Origin: Circinella minor
Taxonomy: Eukaryota > Mucoromycota > Mucoromycetes > Mucorales > Lichtheimiaceae
Length of the DNA stretch: 64,000 nucleotides
Assembly: GCA_016758965.1 (NCBI GenBank)
Contig: JAEPRB010000175.1
Coordinates: 1-64,000 of the forward strand
Reading direction: 5' to 3'
Every line of letters begins with the position of its first letter. Position 1 is the first letter of the stretch. The translations under genes and the position numbers were made by a program. Shown in pieces: positions 46,401-58,222 of this stretch. The notes under the pieces were generated by a model that made no database searches, was not told where the DNA came from, and was given only the letters and a program-made list of their open reading frames with translations.

Positions 46401-49111
46401 ACACCAAATATTTCATCTAATTTTGTCGGATTTTCTGTTGTAGGTGGAAAATAATATAAAGTGTTAATAATGTCTGGAGGATCAATATACCGACGACTTG
46501 TAGGAATAGGCGGGCTTGACAATTGAATGACTATATATACGTGAAATTATTATAAGTAAATAAATACATCAGCTTGACATTAAAGAAAAAAGAAGAATAA
46601 ACTATTTACTGTTATCGAATGGACCCAAACCGGAACCATGCGTTGCATAATATTTGATCCATGTCTTTTTTCGTAACAATGTACAAAGAATTACCAACAA
46701 GAGACCAATATTTTGTAGCATTTCTTGGCGCTTCACTTTAGATACATGATAATCTTCGTATTGCAAATGAAGATATCGTATAATGTTATCCGATTCGTTG
46801 AGAAAATCCATAGCTTGTCCATCACCTTCTTTTGCATTCTTCTCACTTAGTTCCATCGATCGAGTCATCAATGACCGTACTTTGATGGATGCCTGTGAAG
46901 CTGGATCAATGGATGCCCGAACAAGTGCGCGTAGTTTTGGAGGTAATAAGCGAGCTTTAAAAACTGATGCTGCCAGTATTTCCTGATCATTACTGCAAAG
47001 ATCCATAGCATCATTATTTGTTTGTAAGGGAAAAAAAGATAACAAGGTAATGATAAACGCCTCCCATTCTATATCACCTCTTGATTTATCAAGTGTATTG
47101 TTTTGCACCGCAGTAAAACAGTATTCAATGAATCGTTTTCTGAATAATCCATATTTTTGAATTGAAAGTGCACATCCTAATGCTGTTATTCCATCTAGTA
47201 CCATTCCTGATTCCGGAGTGATATCCACTTGACAGCGTCGAATTTTTCCGTCTGTGGATATAATATTGAATCGACTGACTGTACTGTCACGAAGATCTGT
47301 AATGTCATTGGGTATTCGCTGTCCATCGTTTAAGTATTGAGGAATGACTAGTGGAATTAATAGCTGTTGCCGTATATCGACGACAAGTTGCAATTTATTA
47401 TCTCGGACGATAACGATCTCTCTAGACCCTTTTTTTGAGACAACAGGTACAGCATGTGATGCGGCGATCCGTGCTATAAACGGTTCAGGGCGTCGTTGTA
47501 AAAGCTGTGGAACGCTTAGACATAACAATAGCCCGTCTTTCTTTTTCATAATACATAAAATTTCTGATCCATCTGTGTCGTGAGCAATAAAAACAGAAGA
47601 TTGTCGTCCTTTTCCTCGTCGAGTTGGTTTTCTATAAATAGAGCCATATTATTATTTGAATATATATATATATATATATATATTTGTTATAGTATCCTTT
47701 CCTTTCACCGATATCTGTTTTCAACCTACTCTTCATGCAATAAATGGAGGTATAAACCAGCAGTATCTGTTGATTCGGTAAAACTATCTCCTGCTTCCGA
47801 ACCATACAATTGATCGGTATCCGAACTAAAATCTTCATGAAATTGAACAAAAGAATCTTTACGTGATAAAGGTGGCGGTGTTGTTGCTATAGGTGATGGT
47901 GATGTCAAGTTTTTCCGTTGTTTTCCTTTTGATTTGGGCGTCGGTAAAGTATTGTGAAAAGCCGGTTTCCGTTTTTTAAAAGGAAGCACTCGGTCCTTTT
48001 GATCCGAATAAAGCCAAATAGAATGAGCGAATTTTTTATCATTATAAGTAATTACGAGTTGTTGTTGTCGTTGTTGTTTGGTTCCATAATCCTCGACTGT
48101 TGTTGCAAAAACAAGTTCATGAGCTGCTGGTGTTGTTTTGTTATTATCAAATGAAAAGCTGCGGTAGTTATCATTTAGATCCTCGGCTTTGGTGACCCAT
48201 TCAGCTTCCTTTGCAGGGTCTGTAATACTGATAAATGTAATTCCATGATCATCTGTCACTAATTCACCACGTTTGGGTTCTAGGAGTAATCCAACATTAA
48301 GCGCGCATGCATTTTGAACTGGAAATGGTAAATGAACAGAATACATCATCCCATCTTCAAAATGAATCTTGACTGTGTCGCGTAAAATGATACATAGTGC
48401 TTTTCGTAAAATAGTTCGATCGTTCTTTCTTCTTTTTTGACCATCCTTTTGCTGATGTTTCATTGGGTCGTTTCTTCGTTTACGTTTTCCAAGGCGATTA
48501 GTTGATGTAACTGAAAACATGGTGCTGTTTTGTAAGATCCTTTTTAATAAGTCAACGTTATCATTAGCGTTGAACTCGTCGTCGTCTTGGTCGTTTATTA
48601 TGTCTTGTTCGCGTTCGTCTATCGAGGAATAAATAGGACTTTGGGAATCAATAATACTAGCACGTTCAAATGGAAACCACGCAAAAAGTGCTATTTCTAC
48701 AGGTTGTTTTTCCATTTCATATTTGAACGATTTGACGAGATGGCCACCTCGACTCCACATGACCGTTGATCCTTCCACATATAATTCTTCTTCAAGAGGC
48801 ATGGCTGGATTCAATACAGGACGTTTATTTTTGTTGTTTTTGTCATCATTATTATTGCTGCTGCTGTTATTGTTTTGTAGTAATGGAAGTCGATGGTCAT
48901 AGTCTTGTTGAAACATAATTTTGGTAGGTCTGTCGTCAACTGCATAAAGTGTGTACGCGGATTCTTTAGATTTGATCTTGAGTCGATTGGTTCCTTTTGA
49001 GAAATGACTAAAGTCTGTTTGTTGCATTCCAAAAGACTCGACAACGAGATGAGGATTACGTATTGAAACTTCTCTCCCACAAGGAATGAAATCCCAAACA
49101 GACTTTAACAT
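43493..49111 (-). CDS. APC1: anaphase-promoting complex subunit 1 (cyclosome scaffold)
   Basis: Six exons: 47730-49111, 46610-47631, 46132-46530, 45935-46056, 45679-45854 and 43493-45581, giving 1729 residues. APC1 is the largest scaffold of the APC/C ubiquitin ligase that triggers anaphase and mitotic exit. The N-terminal WD-like part starts MLKSVWDFIPCGREV. The middle helical region includes GTNGPEKMIMRMVEEGIYRR. The C-terminal proteasome/cyclosome repeats include FHNGVAAGLRISP, ELATAGFVLGAAAAYRGT, CSLAAGFALGYITLGSG and HMAMGLLFAGLGGYTLK. A Gly/Ser/Pro-rich and poly-Q insert (about 44590-44770) interrupts the repeats. The protein ends RRPGRMTHDEVT, around 200 residues short of the human C-terminus. 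A donor-like GAG|GTAACA at the end could splice to 43388-43338 and replace the last two residues with about 16 others. Confidence 0.94.
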
Positions 49112-50549
49112 AATGTATGAAGTGAAGAATCAAAAGAAGAAAATAAAAAAGAGAATAAGGCACATATTTAAATTTCAATCGCGCATTTTACATTTTTATG
49201 TGTGTAACTCTGAATTTTTTTTTTTTTTTTCATCAACATCGATGGTATATCGTCTACTCTTTTTTTTAAAAAAAACTTGATTGATATTCAAAAAAAAAAA
49301 AAATCATAAAGTAATCTTATCTATATCATTGCTACATATGACTAGTACTGTTAGTTTTTTCGTCTATCTTTTATATATTTTGTTGCGTATCATATTACTC
49401 TATGATATCAATTTAAAAGAAGATAAAGGTCGAGGATAATACGTATTATAATGTATATTTTAATAATCTTCTGAGTGCCTTTTAAAGGGAAAAAAAAATT
49501 AAATACATTGGTATATATCTCATCACAGTGATGTAGTATACACATTTCGTCCATAGAGTTTTATACATGATTTATTTCTGTATCAAACAGGATGGGCTCT
49601 AGTAACAGTAATAATAAGGGAGCAACCCGCCTTATACATATACACCCCCTTGCCGTTTCCAAAAAAAAAAAAAAAACGCGGGCACGTGATTTAACCAAAC
49701 CAGAAATATGATTTTTGCCGTTGCATCGAGAATGGGATCGATTTTAATGCAAACTTTTCTTTCAATAACACATTTAATACGAAGTTAAATAAAAAGTATT
49801 AGAACGATGGGAAAATTAAGAAATTGATAGAAGAATAAGGAGATAAAGAGAAACGAATATAGTTAAATGTAATGTGTGGATGAAGGCCTGTCTATCAGAT
49901 GTAAGATTATATAAAACAATCCATGTAAAAATAGGATTATATTATGTGTTGATTCGCAGCTGTTTATATCTATCCAAGTATCTATCTGGAAAGATGTAGA
50001 AGATGGTCTAACAGTATAGTATTAGGAAAGGATGTCATGACTTTTATATTACTGCGGCTCAATGAAAATAATATAACAATAATTATCCATCATATTTTTT
50101 ATTTCTCTGTTTAATATGAAATATTAGTAATAATCATTATGATTATTAAAAACGAAAACTGTAGCTCATGTAGCATAATAATTGACATTTTAATCCTTTA
50201 TTTCTTAAGGACAAAATATAATAGTGCCCTATATTTTTACTATAAAAATGTATATTTTATTATTCTTGACTTATAAATCATTTTTGATATAATTGATAAA
50301 ACCATCCGTGCGCATCTGCATGAATTAAAACCAAAAAATAAAAATAAAAATTCTTTTAATTATACTACTGAATAGTACTTATACATACATATATATATAT
50401 ATAAAGGTATGAGAGAATATAGTATGGTTGTGTGTTAAAATAATATGTCGAAGAAAAAAAAAGTTGTGTGGATAATGTGGAGTAGATGAAAAAAGAGAAA
50501 AAATATTGGGTGACAGCAGAAAAAAAAAAAAAGGAAAAACTAAGCTTCC
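49112..50549. other. intergenic region, nothing recognised
   Basis: Pyrimidine-rich and A-rich tracts (T run at about 49217-49230, A run at 49662-49676) are present but no gene. It separates the APC1 promoter from the hAT relic. Confidence 0.5.
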
Positions 50550-51960
50550 TCAATGAAATCTTCGTTTATTGTTATTTTTTACTTTTTTTTCTTTACCTTC
50601 ATCATCGTCATTATTCTCACTGTTATTCCGTTCGTCCTCGAATACATCCATAAGATTTGCGCTTCTACCAGCAAAGTACTTGAACCACGAATCAAGAAGA
50701 ACAGATTCTTGAAGAGCACTTGGTAGCAAACGATTACGCTGCTGTGGAATGAATATTGCCGCACGCGAAAAGCAACGTTCACTCGGAACTGAGCTTGTTG
50801 GTGCAGCCAAATAACGCCTTGCCATCATATAAAGTGGATCAGGACTACCATTCTTAATGCCACCTGCTGTCTCCTCTTGTTCTTTCCAAAATCGCATAAC
50901 GTCAGCTTTCGAATTTGTTGGAGCACAATCGTCCATATTTGGTTCCCCATGAAGAAATATATCGAAACTGATCAGATATATCCAAGAATTCACACCAAGT
51001 AAGATTGCTTCTGTTAATTGTGATGCAATACATCTAACTAGCTCCTCAATTTTGTCTTCTCTCGATGTTGTTACTCCAAGATATTCATCAGCCTCAATCT
51101 GCCGAAGAAGTTTGTGATAGGCACCACCTTTTTTTACAATCTTATCTAAGCCAATGGGGATTTCAAATACTTTACAGTCCGTCCACTCCCAATCTTCGCT
51201 TTCCAATAAACCAAATAATCAATAATCAGCACGTTCTTGACGAACCTGCTTGAATTACACTTGTTTTTAAAGTATCTTTGACATTCTGTACGGTTCGCTT
51301 CACATGTACAGGTGTATCATAGCAATCGATATCATGTCTTTTCAAGATTCTACCCAATGATATATCATCATCTTCGTCATTTGCAAAAACTTCATTATAT
51401 CCATTTACTTCATCCTCAGTTTCATCACTTTCCTGTTTATTTACCATAGGGTTAATTAGTTATTTGTTCTGTTATTGTTTCGTCTTTCTATTGATATAAT
51501 AAAATAATATTGCACAGCAAAATAGTTACCTCCACAACATTTTCAAAGTCCTTGACAATTAATCGGAATTGTCTTTTGTATTCGCGAAAAGAAGTTAAAA
51601 CACTTGGTTTTATGGCAGCTGCTGGTAAAAACACGTCCAAATTTTTCTTTGTGTAGGCTATGCTTTTCAAAAGTCGTCGCCAAGTAGCCTTTTTGAAATT
51701 AGCTGTGTTTTCAAATTCAATACTAGTGATACGTTTGCATCTTTCCACAAAAGTGGTCAAATTCGTTGCTTCTTGTTCTGAAAGGCCACTGTTGGAAAAT
51801 TCAACTTTAATATTTGTGGCACAAGTGTTATAGACTAGTCCTGTCTATAGTGAACTTTTAACCAGGTCAATAAATGATACAGTAGAAAAAGAGGTTAATT
51901 TTTTATTTTTCCAGTCCAGCAACCCTTTTATACTGCTGAACCAGCTTGTACAACCCATGT
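50550..51960 (-). pseudogene. hAT-superfamily transposase relic
   Basis: The minus strand holds the C-terminal half of an hAT transposase broken by stops and frameshifts. The end (50550-51206) has the dimerisation signature DPLYMMARRYLAAPTSSVPS followed by ERCFSRAAIFIPQQRNRLLP and SVLLDSWF. Upstream pieces lie at 51226-51447 (an acidic linker) and 51488-51760 (TTFVERCKRITSIEFENT, LKSIAYTKKNLDVFLPAAAI). A fainter piece extends to about 51960. Stops separate the pieces (for example after SSRTC and before LFGLLESEDW). Neither the BED finger and first DDE residues nor terminal repeats can be seen, so it is a truncated, inactive copy. The family call rests on the strong C-terminal motif. Confidence 0.8.
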
Positions 51961-52661
51961 TACCATGAGTTCGTTTTTACCGAAGTCTGCCTGTTACTAA
52001 GTCTGTAACAACAAGAGATTAGGAGTTTGGGATAATGTGGTGTCATGTTTTTAACTTTGGTCGAAAATTGGGTAGTTATTTTTGAGCTCATAATACATCG
52101 ATATATTGTGGAGCAAGTGAGTGCTATTTCATTAATGGTGTTCTAATTATCACTTTGTTTTGCAATGTTTACAATCATTTCTACAGGCAAAAGAGGGTAT
52201 GTCATTGTGCGATCCCTCCTACTCAGTGGCCATTTGTCGGAAGTGACTTGCTTTTGCAATTGCTACGTTGAAATTTATATATTTATTAAGACGAAATTAA
52301 GTGAGCACGCGCTGATCTCAGCCTATTGCTCTCGTCAGCTCACAAAGGGGGGTACTGAAAAACCTGCTGGGCAGCAGGAAAAATATGTAGGTGCAACATC
52401 AGTAAATGGGGTACAAAAATAAAAGAAAGAAAGATAGGGTTCAGTGATAATAACTAGGAGAGGGTTGACAGCAACTATACTAAATGGAAGGGTTGATAGA
52501 ACTATAATGTTAGATATAAAGCGGGAGTCATTTGGCTTTTTTTTTCTTTGTTTTTTTTTTTTCTTAATAATAAATGACTTTTTTTTTTTTTTTTTTTTAG
52601 TGTTAGTAGGTTCAAAGCTGGTGGCTCCTTGGAATTATATAATTTGAATCTTGAATGTTGA
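51961..52661. other. intergenic region with possible retroelement scrap
   Basis: A plus-strand frame at 52165-52422 contains AYCSRQLTKGGTEKPAGQQE. It faintly resembles the RNase H start of Ty3-type polymerases (YxSRQLT..E..Y). Two T-rich tracts at 52537-52562 and 52579-52598 read as poly(A) on the minus strand after the ORF at 52662. Confidence 0.35.
52579..52598 (-). other. poly(A)-like tract following the retroelement-like ORF
   Basis: Twenty T on the plus strand give A20 on the minus strand, 63 bases after the stop codon of the ORF at 52662-53735. A second A-rich tract lies just beyond. This position is what a reverse-transcribed poly(A) tail would give. Confidence 0.4.
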
Positions 52662-53735
52662 TTACAGTTGACGAGGGCTTGATATGACATGATCATAGTC
52701 TGCTTGATAGATCCATCCTTGTGAATTGAAAAAACTTGCTATTTTACCCATCAAGGTAAAAGGTTGTGCTGCAATGGCGCGCAGGCATCGAGTTCGATGA
52801 CACTGCTTGGAAATAGTATCTCGTTCGGAAATGGAACATTTTTTATACTTTGGATCTTTGAGGTTATCCTGGTGAGTCGGGTCAAAATCATTAAGAATGG
52901 GAATCGTGGCACTTTTCATAATTGATATAATTTCTGGTAAGTAGTGGTGGTGTACTAGTAGACCAATAATGTTTCTACCTGGGAAAGAGATATCTAAAAT
53001 ACGTGCTGTATTGATGTTCAAGTGGCGAAGTAGTTTACGTGTTTCCTGTCTTGTAGTACGTTGTTGACATGGAATGTGGACGTAGTTGAATTTTGGTTGG
53101 GTGGTAGGAAATTGAAAGAAATTGCTGGCTTCAGTAGAGTTGGTTACACATAAATTATTTATGCTGGCGGGGTGACTATCCATTACGTGTCGAAGTTTTT
53201 TGTTGGGTGGTTCATGAGTAGTAGGACTAGTAGAAGTAGTTGGTGCAGGACGAGCCTGTTTAATGCGTTCTGTAAGATGTGGAGGTGTTGTAGCAGTCAG
53301 CTTAGTAGTAATATTTTTACTATTCGTTGAAGGTGGAGTTGCTTCATCATGGAGATTGAGCGTTGGTTGCTTTTGGTGAGTTTTGGTTGGTGGTAACTTT
53401 GACGATGTCGGTTGTGATGGTGACAATGTCAATGGGGTTTGTGGCAAAGTGGTTTTTGGTTTGTCCAATGTAGTGGACATGGGTGAGAGGGTCATTGAGA
53501 ACACGGAATGAGTGCTCAAAAATGGCGGTGGTTGAGTCGTTTTTTTCGCGAGAGCTGTTTCAAGTTCCTTGACTTTGGCTCGCAAGGATTCACAGAGCTT
53601 GTTAACACGATCAAATTGCTGACGGTAGTATTGTTCATTATCTTTGGCCTGGCGAAGAAGATCCTTAGGAGACAGACGGAACGAATCCGCTGCCTTCTGA
53701 ACTTTCTCTGAGTTAGGTTTGCGGTAGTGTTTCAT
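52662..53735 (-). CDS. retroelement ORF1-like protein, unnamed Mucoromycota multicopy family
   Basis: An intact single-exon ORF of 357 residues. Residues about 1-70 are charged with a coiled coil (NEQYYRQQFDRVNKLCESLR, KVKELETALAKK). Residues 70-190 are Pro/Thr/Ser/Lys-rich and probably disordered. Residues about 210-357 look folded, with blocks TRKLLRHLNINTARILDISF, PGRNIIGLLVHHHYLPEI and ATIPILNDFDPTHQDNL. I associate this C-terminal pattern with multicopy Mucorales proteins found near reverse transcriptases, but cannot name the family. Coiled coil plus disordered linker plus folded tail, no introns in an intron-rich genome, and a downstream poly(A)-like tract fit ORF1 of a non-LTR retrotransposon. 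No reverse-transcriptase ORF follows, so the copy would be partial. Confidence 0.6.
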   Translation of the reverse strand: MKHYRKPNSEKVQKAADSFRLSPKDLLRQAKDNEQYYRQQFDRVNKLCESLRAKVKELETALAKKTTQPPPFLSTHSVFSMTLSPMSTTLDKPKTTLPQTPLTLSPSQPTSSKLPPTKTHQKQPTLNLHDEATPPSTNSKNITTKLTATTPPHLTERIKQARPAPTTSTSPTTHEPPNKKLRHVMDSHPASINNLCVTNSTEASNFFQFPTTQPKFNYVHIPCQQRTTRQETRKLLRHLNINTARILDISFPGRNIIGLLVHHHYLPEIISIMKSATIPILNDFDPTHQDNLKDPKYKKCSISERDTISKQCHRTRCLRAIAAQPFTLMGKIASFFNSQGWIYQADYDHVISSPRQL

Positions 53736-54399
53736 AATGGTTTTGGCTGTTTGCTAAACACTTTCCAAGAAAAGTGTTTTAAAAGCGGAAAAGGGCTTGC
53801 AATTGCTACCATGAAGAATTCGATAAAAATGTTTTATACATGTTTTAATGCGAGGCATTTAACACTGTTGTTACCCATTATTTTACTGTAAATTTAAATA
53901 GAGGAGTTGAAATAAGAATGAGGTTAATGCAATTGAACTCCTTTGTTCAATATGCCGCCCCTCAGTTACGAAAAAAAAAAATCCTTTAGTCCACATGTTT
54001 TTTGGAACAGAAATGATAAAAAAAAAAGTGTTAAAAACACACACCTTCCCATTACCTATGCTTTACATTCTTAAACGGTTTCAACTACTATCTTATAAAA
54101 TACCTTTTCTTATATGAAAAGATCAATGTGATATCTAGTGAATAACATAGTTTTTCATATGTATTTTGAATTACGGATTATGGATCCGATCCGGATTCTT
54201 ATAAAACGGATTCAGATTCAAGTTTTCTAATCTGTGGACAATCCGGATTGCTAAAAATGGATCGGATCTGAAGCCATGGTACTCCGATTAGGATCGGTGT
54301 CTATTAAAAGCTCTACTAGGTATGTAGCTATTATTTCACTTTTTCAAAGGTAATAAGGGGAGGGGGGGGGTTGAACTCTAACAAGTATATTTATTGAAT
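53736..54399. other. intergenic region with GGAT-type repeat cluster
   Basis: No gene is seen. At about 54174-54295 the motif GGAT(C/T)CG/GGATT recurs on both strands eight or so times, giving several short inverted repeats. It could be the end of a small DNA transposon. Confidence 0.35.
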
Positions 54400-56438
54400 G
54401 AACTAAGAATCTTTAGACACCGTTTCATCGGATACTTTGTTCAACACAACCTCCTCAAAAATAGAACATCAATCAACACCCACTTCTTCTTCAACTTCCG
54501 TATGTATAAAAGTTATTCTTTATTATCAAATCAAACAAATATTCATTCCTGTATATTTAGGCATCGAAGCGCGATTCTTTTCCTCTAACCCCAGAATCTC
54601 AAACTGGGGTTGAACAAAAATTTAATTCCATAGATCCTGAAATGAAATGGATCCTTAAATCAGGTAAATATATGGAAGATATCATGCTTGATCTGGGGTC
54701 CCGCTTGACAAACGAACAGTACGTGGGTCCATATAATATCCTGATATATTATAGAAAGTATCAGCTAATCTTATTGTTTTTATAATAATTATACCCCAGT
54801 TCACTCGTTCATGTTATCCATTGACGACGAAATATGGAAACATGAATTTCTGAAAGACGAGATTGAAGAAATAATGAATTGTAAAGACTTGCCAGATATC
54901 CAACAGGACGCTGCAGACTTGTTTGCAGCCTTAGAAGAAAAGAATGAAAAAATAATGAACGGACAGAAGAAAATGATAGACGAAAAGAAGAACAACTGCT
55001 TGATGCTTTGAGTAATGTAGTATATGAGGCTAGACATTACGATTATCACACAAATTGCAACATTTATTGGCTATAGTCTGCATCGACACAAATATTTAGT
55101 TATTATAAATTTGGTGTTGTAGTAAATATTTTACCAAACAGCAGTGAAATGAACTTTGTATCCACATTCTGGTCCGTTTTAGATAGGTGCTTTTACGATA
55201 TTAAAGTGATTTCTGGAAGGTGTGTTACTCATTCGTTATTATACCATCTTAAAAAGTAGCTTTTTTCTTTCTACTAACATATAAAGCTAATTTAGACTCA
55301 AGGGATCGAACATGTATGGCAACATCCACTCGCGTCAACGCAAACCGTAATATAACAGGGACAAATAAAGCTGACATTAAAAGTCGTCCCGATCGTTTAC
55401 TTATAAAAGATGATCTTGAATATGGTTGCTCAGAGGTTGGAAAGTCAGAGTATGTAGTAGCTATAGTAAGAAGGAAGTAGTGGGGACATATTTACCGAAC
55501 AAAACACCTTTGAACGGATCCCCCGATGAGTCATATACACAAGTGATACAAAGAAACCAGAAACCCCACAAGTCTTACATATTGAAAATGGAGTAACAAT
55601 CATTCGATGACTTTCTCCCTTCCCCGCTTTATCCAGAAAAAAACGATACCCAAGAACGAAATTGGATTATATTATGATCTTGTTCAACAATGCGTTTCTT
55701 ACAATATTAAAAAAGAAAAAATTGACAGAAATCATAACACCGTACGACGATATCTAGCAAAATGAATCGCTGCACGATTGTATTCTGTCTTATTGACAAT
55801 AGATTCCAAATTGGAAAGACAAGATATTATTCGTACTTATAATATCAAGCGTCATATCCATGACACATATATTACCTCAGATGTCCAATTGGATTACCCA
55901 AGAAGCAAATTTCGATTTGAAAGTGACCTGAAAAAGAAAAACCGTCTGTTTTCATCATACTGGTAAGAATGTAGTTTGATATACATGATGTAAAACATCT
56001 ATTTGGAAGGAATGTTTAACAGTTCCTAGCGTATAGGACGTCGAATGAAACTTTCTATAATGGATTGTCCGAAAGGATATGTTTGTCGTGTACAAGAAAC
56101 GGAAGAGTATATAAAGTCCCGATGAGTGTGAAGTCTTTAGCTGCAGAGATCATCCCCATGTTGACTCTAACATTACAAGCAAAGGTATGTACTTGAATAT
56201 ATTGGACATGTCAAAAAATATAAGCCATTCTTACATAAAAAAAAAAGGCAACTATAGAAAGCATGACAAAGTTAGTTGCATCATACAAAAACAAAGCCAA
56301 AGGAAAGCCACAATTCAAGGCAAAGAAAGAAGCAAAAAGTCAACAACAAAAAGAACATAATATAATACTTCCATCATCACTTACCACATTTACAACATCC
56401 ACCACTCTCCGTAAACGCAAAAATGAAGAAGTCAATTG
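54400..56438 (+). pseudogene. decayed copy of a multicopy Mucoromycota gene family, function unknown
   Basis: Plus-strand pieces follow the order of a protein family I know as repeated in Mucoromycota genomes. They are FNSIDPEMKWILKSGKYMED (54625-54720), LSIDDEIWKHEFLKDEIEEI (54790-55010) and ILPNSSEMNFVSTFWSVLDR (55125-55220). SRPDRLLIKDDLEYGCSEVG (55320-55480), MDCPKGYVCRVQETEEY (56040-56115) and SLAAEIIPMLTLTLQAK (56135-56185) follow. Introns with good GT-AG borders survive, for example before 54790. Stops, a premature end at 55009 and at least two frameshifts show it is dead. The D...E-x-G arrangement in the fourth block recalls PD-(D/E)XK nucleases, but that link is speculative. The last exon ends RKRKNEEVN with a basic tail. 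Confidence 0.6.
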
Positions 56439-58185
56439 ATATATCTTGACAATTATTATATTATTATCAATTTCATTATACTTTTTTAAATACATATTTT
56501 TATTTCTCTAGTACATTCGTACATCAAAATACCATCATTGTTATATTTCTTTAGCCCATATAACACCCATTTTTCCAGAAGAAGCTATTAATATTTCTCC
56601 TACAACAACAATCATCGCATTTGAATAGCACATTTATACTTGTATATCTTATTTCTCTCTCTCATCCGTTCCTTACATATTTTAGCGTATTCCCCTGTTT
56701 TCTTTTACTTTCATTATCCTTATACAGGATGATTTCCCCACACTAAAATAGCTTTTCCTCCACTAGGAGCTTTTTATTTAGTATTATCGCTTCTCCACCT
56801 TTAATGATCTGTCATCACTTAATTTCCTTCGTACCGCAAGGAAACGACCACATATACTCCATAGATGTGAGTCATTCATGTCTTGTTCTCCACTTTGATG
56901 AAATATAAACTTTATTTTTTAACAGCCTAAAAATATTTCTTTTTTGATCTCTACTTCTTATATGTTATTAAGAATATTTATTAATCATGCAAAGTATTTC
57001 AAGTTGTCTGTGTTACGTACATAGATTATATAATATATAGCTGGGTATATTATGGCAATCCATCAATACATCTTTCAGTCACTATTCTTTGATTTGCACC
57101 AAAGTCAATTTTTTTTTTTTAAAAAAAAGAACAGCATAGCACAGCCTATATGAATTTGTATAAACAATACGTTTTTACAAATAAAATACTTGTATAGCTT
57201 GCGTCGTTCTGGCTATAGTAACGTGAGCTACTTTCTTTTTCCTTTTTGGGCTATTTATCAAAAGTAGTTGTATCCACATGATCATGTCATTCATTCACAA
57301 AAACCTACGTATTTAATCCATAAATCATTTCGCATCTTAATTATATTCTATTTTCTATTTTTTATTGACTACGTACGTACGTACGGTATGAATTTATTAA
57401 AAATAATACGACACTTGGTGTGAAGAAAATGGTTGTAGATGGTACACTAGATTTTAAACAATAATGTCAGAATTTTTTTTTTTTATTTCATATTCATACA
57501 TATATTCATTATTATCCTCGGATGATATAGTAAATTTGGTATTATTAAATGTTGTCACTTTGAAAGCCACAAGCTGCAACAGAGTAATATGAAACAAAAA
57601 AAAAAAAGAAAAATAATGGGTAACAACAATGTTATTAAAATGCCCCGCATTAGAAACATGTATAGAACATTTTATGGAATTCTTGATGAAAAAGAACAAT
57701 ATGAAAGGGTATTACTTTTTGATAATGTGACATATATTTTTATGCATATAAATCAGTGATTTTGTGAAACAACGTAAACTACTAAAAGTGCATTGAACTT
57801 GGCTCCCACAGTTCTTCTTTTCTCAATCTCATTAAAATAAGTTCTAGACAAAGGTAAAGTCAAATAGGATATATGACAAAACATGATTACACTTGAGTTT
57901 AATGTTGCAATCATGAATAAGTTAGTTCAAAAATGAAGAAAAAAGATTCCATTTGACTGAGAATAAACTGAAACTGTTCAAAAGAAAAAAAAAATTGTAT
58001 TGGATGGATCAAGCATCAAAAATATCAACGCAAAAATAAAAACCTAGTAACGGAAAAATCACCAAAGCAACCTTAATAATTCCCCCAGACAACGCAACTC
58101 GAAAAAAAAAAATTTTTATTGGTAATTTCTTCAAGTCTTTACAGTACTATAAAAAAGTTAAAAGGTTGTAATCTTTATCTGAGCC

Positions 58186-58222
<37 letters not shown>
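58186..58222. repeat. (AAT)n microsatellite
   Basis: About twelve uninterrupted ATA/AAT units. Confidence 0.9.

Noticed and set aside
47580..47850. short frames between APC1 exons 1 and 2
   Set aside because: They fall across intron 1 of APC1, whose splice phases close exactly; the TA repeat there is intronic.
57371..57385. (ACGT)n tract as a regulatory palindrome
   Set aside because: A simple tetranucleotide microsatellite explains the self-complementarity; no nearby gene start.
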